Assembly (NCBI RefSeq): GCF_932526225.1
Contig: NC_064041.1
Coordinates: 312,001-376,000 of the forward strand
Source of the DNA: Nematostella vectensis
Taxonomy: Eukaryota > Cnidaria > Anthozoa > Actiniaria > Edwardsiidae
Reading direction: 5' to 3'
Length of the DNA: 64,000 bases
A program made the translations under genes and the position numbers. Numbering within the stretch: the stretch's first letter is position 1; each line of letters starts with the position of its first letter. Positions 29,167 through 40,800 of this stretch are shown here, piece after piece. A model generated the notes under the pieces. It did no database searches, was not told the origin of the DNA, and saw nothing but the letters and a program-made list of their open reading frames with translations.

Positions 29167-30801
29167 CTAACGGCCGGGTAAGTCCCTTCCCTTGAAATTT
29201 GCACAGTCTGAAAGCCTATGTTCTCCTTGACAGCAAGGACAGGTCTTAATTGGGGCTTGTTTACCCATAGTAGTTTCAGGGGGTGAGCCTTCCATGTCTG
29301 TTTTAAAGACAGAAGTCTGTTTCTGGTAGTTCTTGCCTTTCCCACCCTGCTCGGGTCTTTTATCACCACCACCCTTGTTCTCACTCATGCTTAGGTTAAC
29401 AAAACCTGGGTCATTCTTTATGGCTGCTTGCCTCTTCACATAATCTGCCAAATCTGAAATCTTAGGGATACCCCCCTTTTCTCTTATCTTGTAGGATACA
29501 TCACCCCATTTATTTACTAAATACTGGGGAAGCCTTCTAACTATCTGTTTCATGTTTGAGATGGTACTGGCTTCAATAGCATATTCCCCAACAAGTTTCT
29601 TTGAGGCTGATTCAAGTTGCTCTGCAAAATCCCTCAGTCCCTTATAATCATGATTGTTCAATCTTGGGCCTCTGGTCAAATTGTCAATACAAGAAGCAGC
29701 GACGGTCGCTGGCTGCCCATATCGGTCTTCCAAAATATCAACTATCACTGAATAACTGCAACCGGAAACCCTTTCCACAACTTCAAAAGCCTCCCCCGAG
29801 AGGAACTTCGGTAGGAATTCAACCTTTTGTGAATCACTTAAAATTTCATCTTCTAAATTATCTCTCAATCTCTTCCTAAAATTAGGAAAGTCACTTGGAT
29901 TCCCAGAGAACTTAACAGGTTGCATGGCTTGGAGCATGGTCAGCTTTAACATGATATCAGTACTGTTCACGGGAAGAAAACCAAACGGGGTTTTCCTATA
30001 ACTACTAGGGGGGGCTTCTTGGTCATTAATCTGGGGTTTTCTCTCAGGAATGGGGTCTTTAGGATGGGAAGGGCCCTCCATTAGCTTAGGTGTGTCTGGT
30101 CTAGGATTATCAGGAATGGGGTCACATTGCTCGGTCCATTTCATTAGCTTTTCCTTTTGAGACATGGGTGGCATGACCCCTACATCCCCTTTATACTCTT
30201 CTGACACACAACTATCAGACTCACTCCCTCTCTCTTCTAATAACTCAGCTTCCTTTTCTGCGATTTGAACCTGGAACTTGAGCTTACATGCTCTCGCTTT
30301 CTGTTCATATTCCAATTCTATTTTTTTACGTTCCAGATCCATTCGATGCTGAGCTATCTCTTCTTCTTGTTGCAAAAGAAGCTTTTTCATTTCTATTTTC
30401 TCTCTTAATTTCCTAGACCTACTAGACAGCCTTGACTTAGTTGAGTTTGACTTTCCTTTCTTCAAACGTTCATTTGCCAATTTGGTAGTAGTTTCACACT
30501 CATTACGAGTTTCTTCAAATTTCTCTTTCACTCTGTTGAATTCATCGGTTGCCAATTCTTCCAAAATGTACGACTGATAGCAGTCCTCATAGTTATTCAA
30601 AGCCGACGGTAATTCATTCAAGGCTGTCTGTATTTCATTGGCTCTAGAGGGATCATCAAGACAAGTTTTGAGCTCTTTCATGTGAATACTCACGCGCCCT
30701 AGGTAGCCTCCTAGGGACCTTTTCTTGCTTTCTATTCGTTCGACTTCACTACTAGCTTCGTTTTCACTCATGTTTCCAAGATAATAATCCTCAGTGTTCA
30801 T
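29167..30801 (-). CDS. BEL/Pao gag-like protein
   Basis: 544 codons from ATG at 30801, 20 bp inside the 5' LTR. The N-terminal third is a charged coiled coil (residues about 100-200, Glu/Lys/Arg-rich). A central LTMLQAMQPVKFSGNPSDFP segment followed by a helical region is the capsid-like domain of BEL/Pao gag. The C-terminus has a CPCCQGEHRLSDC zinc knuckle. It ends at TAG 29167-29169. Pol continues in the same frame beyond that stop, so the stop splits one gag-pol frame. Confidence 0.88.
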   Translation of the reverse strand: MNTEDYYLGNMSENEASSEVERIESKKRSLGGYLGRVSIHMKELKTCLDDPSRANEIQTALNELPSALNNYEDCYQSYILEELATDEFNRVKEKFEETRNECETTTKLANERLKKGKSNSTKSRLSSRSRKLREKIEMKKLLLQQEEEIAQHRMDLERKKIELEYEQKARACKLKFQVQIAEKEAELLEERGSESDSCVSEEYKGDVGVMPPMSQKEKLMKWTEQCDPIPDNPRPDTPKLMEGPSHPKDPIPERKPQINDQEAPPSSYRKTPFGFLPVNSTDIMLKLTMLQAMQPVKFSGNPSDFPNFRKRLRDNLEDEILSDSQKVEFLPKFLSGEAFEVVERVSGCSYSVIVDILEDRYGQPATVAASCIDNLTRGPRLNNHDYKGLRDFAEQLESASKKLVGEYAIEASTISNMKQIVRRLPQYLVNKWGDVSYKIREKGGIPKISDLADYVKRQAAIKNDPGFVNLSMSENKGGGDKRPEQGGKGKNYQKQTSVFKTDMEGSPPETTMGKQAPIKTCPCCQGEHRLSDCANFKGRDLPGR

Positions 30802-30820
30802 TTACTCTTCCGTCGAATGA

Positions 30821-31212
30821 TGTTGAAATTCAGATAGGTCAGATAGATGAGATGCTTCTGGATATGAACACAACTTTTATTTTCCACTTGTCGATATTCA
30901 CGGGTAAAGTTCTACACAAGTTTCAACTTCAAAATTATCACGAATTACCACGAGATTCGCTGAAATAAACAAATACTGAAGATGAAAATTATGGCAATTT
31001 CCGCTAATTATACAAACGCATGATACTTACACGGGTGCGGAATCCATCCAAAAACAAATCCATACAATATTCATTAGATTCAGGTCAAAAACTCCAATTA
31101 AAAACTCCAGGAAATTCTCGACGAACTGAAAACGTTTTGCACGAGGCTATGCGACCGCGCAAAGCTCGGAACCAGGCCTCTAACACAGGGAGCCCGGATA
31201 ATGGCGACAACA
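30821..31212 (-). repeat. BEL/Pao 5' LTR
   Basis: 392-bp direct repeat of 24422-24813; the transcription start and promoter would lie here, reading leftwards. Confidence 0.93.
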
Positions 31213-31217
31213 CTAGG

Positions 31218-31818
31218 GTTATGGGTCAGTGTTAGACTTTTACTTGAACACAATCAATATCAATCATTAATAGATTGGGCAAAAAGATCAACCCTTTTAG
31301 TTTTCTATGGACAGAATCATGTTGGCACCACACACTGCCAATATCTGAATAGTTTTTATATGATTTTGTATAGTGTACCCCTTGCCTGTAGCCTGGAGTG
31401 TGTCAATTAGGGGGAGGGGGTTGTTGGATTGGGGCTGCAATTCCCTTGGAAATGCACTAATGCTCAGCAGAAATCTGATATTAATTTTTTTGTTGAACCA
31501 ATAAATGGCAGAAATAGAGAGGAGTTGTCTTGTTTTATTTTATATGAACATTTATCAGCTTATTGTTTAGTGCTACCTTCTATGTGATTACAGTAAAAGC
31601 TCTGCTAACTAGGGGCTAAAATCACCAAGTGCCAAAAGCTAGAGACAGAGATTTTGAAATAAAACCCCTATTTCTATCATTCTAAACCCCCTCTTTCTAT
31701 TTTCTTTTAAGACCCCTCTTCTAGCCGAAGAACAAAATGTCCTGGGGGCTGACTAGTGAGGTTTACTAGGGGAGTTTTGATGCTGTTATGGTGATTCCAA
31801 ATTTGTTATAGTTCATAT
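31218..31818. other. Interior of the TTAA element, between the two retrotransposons
   Basis: About 600 bp of AT-rich sequence with no gene seen. Confidence 0.4.
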
Positions 31819-31823
31819 TTTAC

Positions 31824-31946
31824 TGTAATGTATTTGAGAAAAACCTTAGGATCAAAACGAATAAACAGTAATGGCGGACTCTCGTTGTTTATTGCTGTTA
31901 CCCAGAAAACCTTGCGGTCATACAAACAGGAATCCCAAACATTACA
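31824..31946 (-). repeat. Ty3/gypsy 3' LTR
   Basis: 123 bp, identical to 36083-36205; TG...CA ends extended to a 7-bp inverted TGTAATG/CATTACA. Confidence 0.93.
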
Positions 31947-32131
31947 TACTGCCCCACCCAAGTTTACAACTAAAAGATACTTGCTTGCTGAGGCCAGTAA
32001 AACTATCAAATTTATACACACAACATGTCAATAAGTAAAAAACAACAACAATGTCCATGACAAGTTCTTGACAAGTTGTCAATCCATCAGATCCGGAAAA
32101 ATGTACACAGTGTGTGATATGCTGCTTAAAA

Positions 32132-32960
32132 TTAACATACATAGTCTTTGAGGTGAGTAGGTGTGGTTTTGAGTCGAGTACTTCTTCGCAGAGTACTTGC
32201 AGGTTCAGAAGCTGGAAGCTCTGTCTTCTTCGGTTCCAATGAAGGTTCTGGAACTGTGATCTCAGGTTCCTTAAATTCCTCTGGAATCTGCTTGGGTACA
32301 GTTGTTTGCATTGGAACTTGGGCCAATTCTGTTGAACTCTGAAGATCATTGGCGACTGTGGGTGTGCTTGTCCTCAGGCGAAGATGGTCAACATGTCGTC
32401 GAAACACTCCACCTGAACTGAGTTGAACGACATACGAAACCGGTCCTGACTGTTGAATGATTGTTCCACATAACCACTTTGGACCATATGAAAAATTCTT
32501 GACAAATACTGGGTCATTCACTTGAAATTCTCTGAGTGGCACTAGATTGTCGTGTTGTTTCTTCTGTGCGAGCTGTTTATCTTCTACACGAGTGCGAATT
32601 GTGTCCTGACTAAGGGGGTTTACCAGGTCCAAGCGCGTCTTCAGCTTCCGGTTCATTAATAGCTCACCAGGTGTTTTACCAGTGGTAGCATGAGGTGTGG
32701 TACGATAGCTTAGTAGAAATCTGCTTAACTTCGTGTCTAAGTTTTCCTTTTCCCCTCCCATCTTCTTCATTGTTTCCTTGAAAGTGCGAACATATCTTTC
32801 AGCAAATCCATTGGATGCTGGGTGTTTAGGTGCTGAAGTGATGTGTTTTATGCCATTCTCAGACATAAAAAGGGCAAATTCTTCACCTATGAAGGCAGTT
32901 GCATTATCAGATACAATGATATCAGGCAGTCCATGTACTGAGAAGCATTCTCTTAACTTC
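32132..32960 (-). pseudogene. Ty3/gypsy integrase C-terminal part, out of frame
   Basis: The frame resumes just downstream (on the - strand) of the stop that ends the main polyprotein. It contains the second integrase Asp in IIVSDNATAF and the Glu in NGFAERYV. A long tail follows that includes a GPV..V.L..G..RR..DHLR motif, typical of gypsy integrase C-terminal domains. The first Met is at 32866, but this is only an internal residue. It is the 3' part of a broken pol, not an independent gene. Confidence 0.85.
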
Positions 32961-35900
32961 TGGATGCATAGTCAATATGTATGCGAGACCAAGGTCTAGA
33001 CGGCCACTCCCACGGATGTAGGGGTGCAGTAGAAGGTGCCTTAGCATTACTTTGGCAGCTTGTGCAATCTTTCACCTTTTGCTCAATATCCGCGTCCAGG
33101 CCAGGCCACCAGAAATAGCTTCGGGCTAACATTTTCATGCGAACCATTCCAGGATGTCCATCATGTAGTTCCTGGAGAAGCTTGACTCTTCCTTGAGGAG
33201 GAATGACTACGCGAGAGCCCCAGAGTAGACAGCCATCCTGACAGCTAAGTTGGTGCTTTCTATAAGAGTAGGGCTTGAACTCAATGCGATCATTTGAATT
33301 GGGCCAACCGGACATTACTTGGTGTCGTACTGCACTAAGAATAGGATCTTTTGAGGTCCAACGCTCAATGTCCTTGACTTTAACGGGTGTGTTGACTTCA
33401 AGATGATTCATTACAAACATAATGTCGCCAGGCACTGGAACATTTCTGGTTTCATTTGGCAATGGCAGCCGGCTCAGGCCATCGGCATTACCATTTTTCT
33501 GGCCTTCTCGATATACTAAAGTGTATGAGTAGCCTGACAGGAATACCGCCCACCTCAATATGCGTGGTGAGGCTGAGGTCGGTATTTGTTTAGTTGACTG
33601 TAGCAGACCCAGCAGGGGTTTGTGATCAGTGTAGATGGTAAAACTCCGTCCATATAAGTATGAGTGGAACTTCCTCACCCCGAACATGATGGCTGCTGCC
33701 TCTTTGTCGAGCTGTGAATAGTTCTTTTCGGCTGGGGACAGAGTACGTGAGGCATATGAAATAGGACGTTCAGTCCCATCATCCATCACATGTGAAATAA
33801 CACAACCAAGACCATATGGTGATGCGTCACAAGCAAGGGTTAACTCTCTTTCCAAGCTGTAATGCACTAGAAGTTGTGAAGAGTGAAGTGTGGACTTGGC
33901 TTGGTTCCAAGATTTTTCATGTGCTTCACTCCAGTTCCAAGGTGTGTCTTTGACTAACAGCTGATGTAAAGGAGATAGTATTGTAGTGATGTTAGGTATG
34001 TAACAAGCGTAATAGTTAAGCATGCCTAAAAAGGCTTGCAGTTCTTTCAGATTAGAAGGTCTCGGTGACTCTTGAATTGCTTTGATTTTCTCGTCAAGGG
34101 GGTGGATACCATCTTTGTCTATGCGGTGTCCCAGGTAAGTGACTTCAGGTGCTTGAAAAATGCACTTCGAACGTTTAAGACGGACGCCAGCTTTGTCCAG
34201 ACGTGACAGGACTTCTGTTAGACTTTTGAGATGATCTGCGGATGTCTTCCCGGCAATGAGAATATCATCTATTCGTACTACAACATTCGGAATACCCTGC
34301 AGTAAATTTTCCATTGTGCGTTGGAAAATCCCAGGGGCTGAGGCAATGCCGTAACACAGTCTATTGTACTCAAATAGGCCTTTATGAGTGGTGATAGTGG
34401 TGTACTTCTTTGATTCTTCATCTAACTCAAGTTGTTGATAAGCTTGACTCAGATCTAGTTTTGTAAACTGCACTCCACCTCCAAGTTGAGCTAGCAGATC
34501 CTCTGTTTTAGGAATTGGGTAATTGTCAAGTTTGCTAACTTGGTTCAAAGTAACTTTGAAGTCTCCACAAATGCGTATAGACTCATCAGATTTGACAATG
34601 GGCACAATGGGTGTTGCCCATTCCGAAAATTGAACTGGACGAATTGTTCCTTCTTCTAACAAACGGTCCAATTCTCTCTCTACCTTCTGACGTCGTGCAT
34701 ATTCTAACGTGCGAGGTTTGAAGTACTTGGGTTTGGCTTGAGGATCAACGTATATCTTTGCTTTCACTCCTTGAATTGTCCCTAGTCCTTCCTTGAATAA
34801 ATTTTCATGTTTCTTTAGCAGGTCAGACACATCAGGGGATACAACTTGAACTAGGAAAATCTCTGGCCATGACAACTTAACATGTTGTAACCAATCTCGT
34901 CCAAAGAGACTGGGCACATTGCCTTGTACAACTATAACTGGCAAGTGTTCAAAAAAGTCCTTGTACTTGACTTCCACTACAAGCTTTCCTAAAACTGGAA
35001 TTGTCTCCCCGGTGTATGTTTTCAAGGTTAGCTTGGTATCTTGCAGATTGAGAGATGAACCCTCAATGTTCTTCAATTGATCAAAAATGTCCTCTCCGAT
35101 TACTGAAAGTGATGCACCAGTGTCCAGTTCCATTTGAACTTTAAGACCATTTAATTCAACATCTACTAAATACGGATTTTGGCGGTTGCCTTGACTGACA
35201 GCAAACAATGGATATATATCTTCATCTTCTATTTCTTTATCAGTATCCAGGACATGAATTGCTGGTTTCCCTTGTTTTTGATGGTGGTTTGAATTTGGCT
35301 TGGTTGTCTCGGACGACTTTTTTGCTTTTTTGAGACATTTGGCAACAATATGTCCTTTCTTTTTACAATAATGGCACGTGGCCTCCTTGAAACGACATTT
35401 TGACGGGTGGTGATTTTTTCCACAACGATAACACTCTTTATTTTCGCTTTTAGAACGCGGTAAGGGCGAAGAACTGACCTTTTTTACAGATGCAGACGTT
35501 GAACTTAACGTAGAAGGAGCAGATTGAAGATCGGCCATGTGCTGTGCGGTCGTTTCCATAGACGAAGCAATGTCGTAAGCTTTTTTGAAAGTTAAGTTCT
35601 CTTCTGATAGCAAACGCCTTTGGATTCTTTCATTGTTAATTCCAGACACCAGACGATCACGCAGCATATTTTCCAGACTGCCACCAAAATTGCAGTATTC
35701 TGCCATGTTTCGTAGAGCCGCTACAAAGTCAGACACGTTCTCCCCGCTCAATCTGAAACGGTTATTGAACTTGTGCCGTTGCACGCTTTCACTCGGTTTT
35801 GGGTTGAAATGGCTCTTTACCAAGGTGCACAAGTCAGCATAAGATTTCTCTCCAGGTTTCGCTGGGGCCAGCAGATCAGACATTAATTTGTAGGTTTTTT

Positions 35901-36057
35901 TCCCTACCGAACTGAGGAGGATTGCACGGCGTATTTTCAAGTCATCGTCAGACGTAGTTACTCTATTTGCTTCAAAATAGAAGTTTAGACGCTCCATATA
36001 CTGTTCCCATGAATCAGAATCTCTGTCGAATTCGTCTATTTTGCCGTAGGTTGCCAT
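32953..36057 (-). pseudogene. Ty3/gypsy gag-pol polyprotein, truncated in integrase
   Basis: The frame starts inside the LTR (36114); the likely initiator is the Met at 36057, followed by ATYGKIDEFD. In numbering from 36114: gag to about residue 220; two zinc knuckles (CYRCGKNHHPSKC, CHYCKKKGHIVAKC, 228-260); protease DTGAS (331-335); RT with LDLSQAY (553-559) and an IDDI active site (615-618) where the usual aromatic residue two before the Asp pair is Arg; RNase H with ACDAS; and the integrase HHCC zinc finger. The frame stops within 'HIDYASRS', right after the first integrase Asp. The next readable integrase segment is in another frame, so roughly 100 bp of the core are missing. Confidence 0.88.
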
Positions 36058-36082
36058 TTCCGAAATCCTCGTCGCCAAAAAA

Positions 36083-36205
36083 TGTAATGTATTTGAGAAA
36101 AACCTTAGGATCAAAACGAATAAACAGTAATGGCGGACTCTCGTTGTTTATTGCTGTTACCCAGAAAACCTTGCGGTCATACAAACAGGAATCCCAAACA
36201 TTACA
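36083..36205 (-). repeat. Ty3/gypsy 5' LTR
   Basis: 123-bp direct repeat of 31824-31946. Confidence 0.93.
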
Positions 36206-36210
36206 TTTAC

Positions 36211-37320
36211 CAAGATGGTGAACATCATACCATGCACGATCTCTACTGCATGATTACTTGAAATGCACCGAAAAAAAAGGGGTTGCTTTTTACAATAATT
36301 TTACCGTAAGTACAAGCCTGTTTTTATGATTTGGCGCTTTAATTCCAGTAAGCATGTTAATCATGGTCTCTTGTAGTGTTTGGTATTTAAGAACTATTCC
36401 GCAACAATTGATGACTGATTATTTCATTGTATCAACACTCTCCCAGACTATGAAATATTTTCAAGAGATTGGAGCCATTCGAGAAATAAGGAGTTGCTTT
36501 TGATTCTGCACACATAGCCCACATATAAACTGTATTGTGCTTGCTATACCCAGATAGATTTTTTTGTCTTATCATTGGGTAGCATGTAACTTATTCTGTT
36601 ATCCTTCAGGTTCTTTATACCAGTTCTCCTACTCTGTTCAATCCCGAAGAACGACCCTCATTTTACAACAACAGTTTTTAATGCAAAGACTCACTGAGAC
36701 GAGAGTATACAATCAAATACACAACTTTTAGCAGTTCATCTACACAATTTTATTAGAAGGTCTGTTCGGCAGTAATAGCTAGCATACAATAAGTATAAAT
36801 ACAATCAACAAATTAACTAAAAAAATCTACTTCATCGACTATTTCCTCGCTAAAAAAGCTGCATGTAAACACGTACTCTTATCGAATTTATTTCCAATTT
36901 GCTAAATGCCTTCTATCTACATTTTCAACAGTATTTCAAAATATTTCAAAATATCACTTACAGTTTTTCTGTTACGTGGAAAAGTACTAAAATCCAGGTA
37001 CTTGTGGCGGATCAAACGATATATATTATAAGTTATATGTTGTAAGTTTATCGAACAGTTGTATGAGTACATGAAGTCGCACATATTGGGTTTTGTTTCA
37101 CCTCATGGTCTTCTGTCACACTTTTTCGATCTTGTTTTAAACAGTGTTCCCCTAATTGATGTTCTGCGTCCTACGGAGTAACATCATACTTTGTATCTGA
37201 GTTTGATATGCTGAAACCTCGGTGATAACAGCTCGCAGCAAGTTTACAAGGAGTAGTCTGAGTGTAACTCGAAGAGGCGCGCCCGCAATGAGAATAAATA
37301 TTTGCATAAGGCGGGAACAA
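36211..37320. other. Interior of the TTAA element, right part
   Basis: AT-rich sequence without a supportable coding frame. Confidence 0.4.
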
Positions 37321-37526
37321 AACGCCATCTTGTTCATACAGTACGTCACAAAAGCGACCGCTGACAGCTTATGCGCTGACGAGCAAAACATACAAGATGG
37401 CGGCGAAACGTCGAATTTCTCAAAAACGAATCATAACCGCGCGAAAACACCTACAGTAAGCGTATTTTTTTGTTTTTACATCTCAATATGAGTCCTGGTT
37501 GTATTTAGCTTGCAGTTCCCCTTTAA

Positions 37527-37733
37527 GGTTATTTGTGTTTCCATAGCTACCAGTAGATCCCCCGCCCGCTGAGTCGCATGACATCACATGCGCGGGTGGC
37601 ACTTCGATCTCATGTAAATTTCAACACCTTCGTTTTTTTCCGGAGAATAGACTAAATAATATTGTTTGCAAGCCATTCTTTGTTTGTAAATATCTTCTAG
37701 TTTTTCCATGATTTCAAAAGTACGCTTATTGTA
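37527..37733 (+). promoter_or_regulatory. Presumed promoter / 5' UTR of gene B
   Basis: Only about 200 bp separate the right end of the TTAA element from the gene B start codon. The stretch contains TGACATCA and a GC-rich CGCCCGCTGAGTCGC block, which resemble bZIP and GC-type sites. No clear TATA box is seen. Regulatory function is inferred from position only. Confidence 0.3.
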
Positions 37734-37842
37734 ATGCGGTCCCTACTGGTTTTGTGCGCGTGGTTACTCGCCGTGTCAAGTGGGAAATTCACTCACAAGG
37801 CATCCAAGAAATGGGAGACGCGACAAGCACCGAACACAATTG
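37734..37842 (+). CDS. Gene B exon 1: signal peptide
   Basis: ATG at 37734; MRSLLVLCAWLLAVSSG is a clear signal peptide, followed by a basic KFTHKASKKWETRQAP segment that could be a propeptide. The donor TTG^GTAAAA gives phase 1. Confidence 0.75.
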
Positions 37843-40800
37843 GTAAAATTGCTATTCACTTTACTTGTTGTTACATAGAGATCCCATAGGCTGTAGAAGA
37901 GTTCATAACCTTTTGTCGCTAGACCCAGTTCAGATTATTTGATTTGTTGATCTGAAGGACCGATCAGTCAGTTAATTATCCGATGGAGAAATGTCAGCTT
38001 AGGTCAAATTTTTTTCTTCTTCTCAACGAAAATCGAAACTTCATCAAAAACATCTTTTTCTTTCATTTATTGTATTTAAAAATTGTACGATTTTTATTAA
38101 ATGGACTATGTTTATACATATTGGATTGTCAAAAAATAATCAAGAGTGTGAAGTGAATTTGTTTATTATGAACGGGTGATGTTCTTTATTTTAGAAACAG
38201 AGAAAAACGCACAATAAAAGCTCCTAACATAAAATCATTATGGGTTGTTATGTGCTAAAATGGTTTTAAAATCTTCATAAATTTTAGTGAATTTTTTAAA
38301 TAAATTTTGAAGTTTTTGGTTTGAAAGGATATTCGAGTTTTTATCTTTTTTTACAAGTTTCGAGTATGGGCGGTCGTCATTTTATGCAATAATTATGTTG
38401 ATAAACCTCCAAACAAGTGTACTCGATTAGACGTCACCTTCATTGTGAAGAGCCATTTGATTGCATCCATTATGAATTTGCCGCGTAAATTGATAGAGAA
38501 ATAGTAAATCATAGTAAAATTGACACCTTGAAAATTGTCCCGTTGTAGATTGCAGATTTTGACACTCAAAGATTTAAAATAATTTTGCATACACTGTATT
38601 TCTGTATTTTTACATTCTGTTTTATAAAAAAACCTTTTAATAAAAACGTCCAGCCTCAGATTTTACAAAATTCTAAGAACATGCTAGCGACCATAAATTG
38701 TATGGTTATTATTTTAGTATCTGCGTTATTCGTATCATACGGTTTCGATTTCAATTTTGAAATAATTTACACGAGTGAGTTTTTCAAAAGTGGAAACTAT
38801 TTTCTAATTGAACGAGAAATCGTATGATTATCTTATTATAAGATACACTCGCCGTGAGCCTGGGCTACCTGTGGATACATTGCGAAATTTTTAAGAAACA
38901 AACTGATTAATTGTTGACGACAAGCTTTTTTAAAAACTCACGAGTGCAAATTATTTTCAAATTGAACTATAAAACTTATGATTACCTTTTTAACTTTACT
39001 GTGATTTAATTGTTTCATATGTCGAGGGGATGATGAAGAAAGGACCGCTGACCGCTTAGCGGGACGGACCAGTTTTATTCTCTTCGACAACAGGGTTGTA
39101 CAAGAGTAAGAAAAACTGAGAGTAGAATAGAAAAACTAGGAGTAAAACCTTTCCCTTTCTATATGCTCTACCCCGAGCGGCCTGTCCTTCTGCGGTCCCG
39201 CCGTGCAAGTTGTTTTTTTCTTTCACACGTGTATTTTTAAACTTTTTTTGTTTGGAACTAAACCACAAGGGAAACTGCGTCCGTGCCGCAATTTTATAGT
39301 TTTATTAGCTTTTGTTGTTGGTTATAAAGACAATAACTATTTTTTGGGAGCTCACACGCAATGAATACCTCTCTATATGCTTTCTTCGGTCGTAAAGCGT
39401 TACCGGGGACGTCTAAGTCCGGCTATTTCTAAGGCTTATCGTGTGATGATGTTTTTAGGTCTAGTAGGGGCGAAATACGGGAATTAAGAGATACTCGATA
39501 AAACATTTGGCTTACTTGGTAGTCAACCTGTCGCCTCTTATTTTTCTTACACATGACTCCAGGTTTTTCTCTGTTTCCTGTACTAAATCAAAGTTTTCCG
39601 CGGGTACAAATAATAAAGAAAAATGTCAAAACGGTGTTTTTTTCCGATACCACATCATTTACCCAGTTTTTCTAAAAGCTTATGATAACATGTCTAATAA
39701 AATCAAGTCAAGGTCTCCCATCTTATCTACTATATCATTACTCAGCTTACCCTAATAACCGTTAAATCACGAAACTACTTATTCTTTTCCCAATAACCAC
39801 AACATCTTGAAACTAAGGAAACATGACCACCAATTTGTTTTCATTGATTCTAAAACTACTTACTTTGACTGAATATTTGATTATATGAAAAATGTCTAGC
39901 GTGACACATATTTCGTCATTTTTTTTGTAAGCCAGTGTCCAGTAAAACTGTATTGTATTACTTAATTTCTGCGCTGAATTACCTAGGGAGCGTAAACCGG
40001 CCACATCGCCTGCTTACTGTAATATCGAGTTGTCAACCTCATTCTCGTTCTCTGAGTCGATTGCTTCATCTAAGTCATTCAATGCAAAATCTTCTGAATC
40101 TGAAATTCTCCATCGTCCATGTCGCTATCGTCGTCGTCTTCAGCATTATCCCCTTGTAAATTATCTACCTTGTAAATTATCTACCTTGTAAATTATCTAC
40201 CTTGTTAATGTTCATGTGCAGCAGTCTTGGTTTCTTGAGCATCATGTAAAAGAACATGTTTAGTTATACACTTAATTTCGTCATCCTTGTCATCCTTTGT
40301 TCAGCTCGTATACCTTCAAACCCATGATCTCCCCTTTCAAAACTAGCGCTTTCCATTCATATTTCTCTAATTTCTTCTTTTAGTTCACTTTGTTTTCTTC
40401 CTCGTTGTGCAGTTTGCATCCCCTATCGGTGCTCAAGGTCTTTAAGGTGTTGAATGTAATCTTGCATTATCTTAACGTCAACGGCAAATTAGTTTGCGAA
40501 CTTCTCAACATCACTCTGTGAATCCAAATTTCCGTTGGTAAAGTCTTTCTTGATTTTAGCCCTGGGCTGCCAGTCATCCTCAGACTACCAATAGTTGGTG
40601 TTTCGGAAGGCTTCATGTAATGGAACTGATTGTTGGGATCGGGGACTGGCTGTGGGATCGGTTGTTGTGCTGGCCCGACCCAGTCAATTCTCGAACAGAA
40701 ATCGCAAAGCTGTCCTTTTTTATTGATGCAGTTCTTCTTAAGATACTCCTTGAACAGCTCGCCTGTATTATAAAGATCATTGTAAAAATATCAGCTTAAA

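Larger units (their letters stand above)
24417..31217 (-). mobile_element. BEL/Pao LTR retrotransposon (complete, with target duplication)
   Basis: Two 392-bp LTRs (24422-24813 and 30821-31212) appear identical and have TG...CA ends. The 5-bp duplication CTAGG flanks the element (24417-24421, 31213-31217). On the - strand the order is LTR, short leader, gag-like frame, pol frame, purine-rich tract, LTR. The domain order protease, RT, RNase H, integrase and the zinc-knuckle arrangement are those of BEL/Pao. Identical LTRs imply a recent insertion. The only obvious lesion is an in-frame TAG between the gag and pol frames. No TGG-type primer site directly abuts the 5' LTR. Confidence 0.92.
31819..36210 (-). 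mobile_element. Ty3/gypsy LTR retrotransposon with internal integrase deletion
   Basis: Two identical 123-bp LTRs (31824-31946 and 36083-36205) start TGTAATG and end CATTACA. A TTTAC duplication flanks them (31819-31823, 36206-36210). On the - strand a primer-site-like TGGCGACGAGGATTTCG lies just inside the 5' LTR. Gag, protease, RT, RNase H and integrase follow in the Ty3/gypsy order, with no chromodomain evident. The very short LTRs recall the mag/SURL-type lineages. The integrase is interrupted (see its entries), so this copy cannot be autonomous, although its LTRs indicate recent insertion. Confidence 0.9.
23067..37526. mobile_element. DNA element with ~200-bp inverted repeats and TTAA duplications, hosting two retrotransposons
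   Basis: The left TIR (23071-23271) begins AGGGGAACTGCAAGCTAAAT and the right TIR (37321-37522) is its inverted copy; the arms match over about 200 bp with few differences. Both ends are flanked by TTAA (23067-23070 and 37523-37526), the target duplication used by Kolobok and piggyBac superfamilies. Without the two LTR elements the remnant is about 3.2 kb (23071-24421, 31213-31818, 36211-37522) and shows no transposase frame, so it is probably a non-autonomous copy. It separates genes A and B. Confidence 0.75.
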
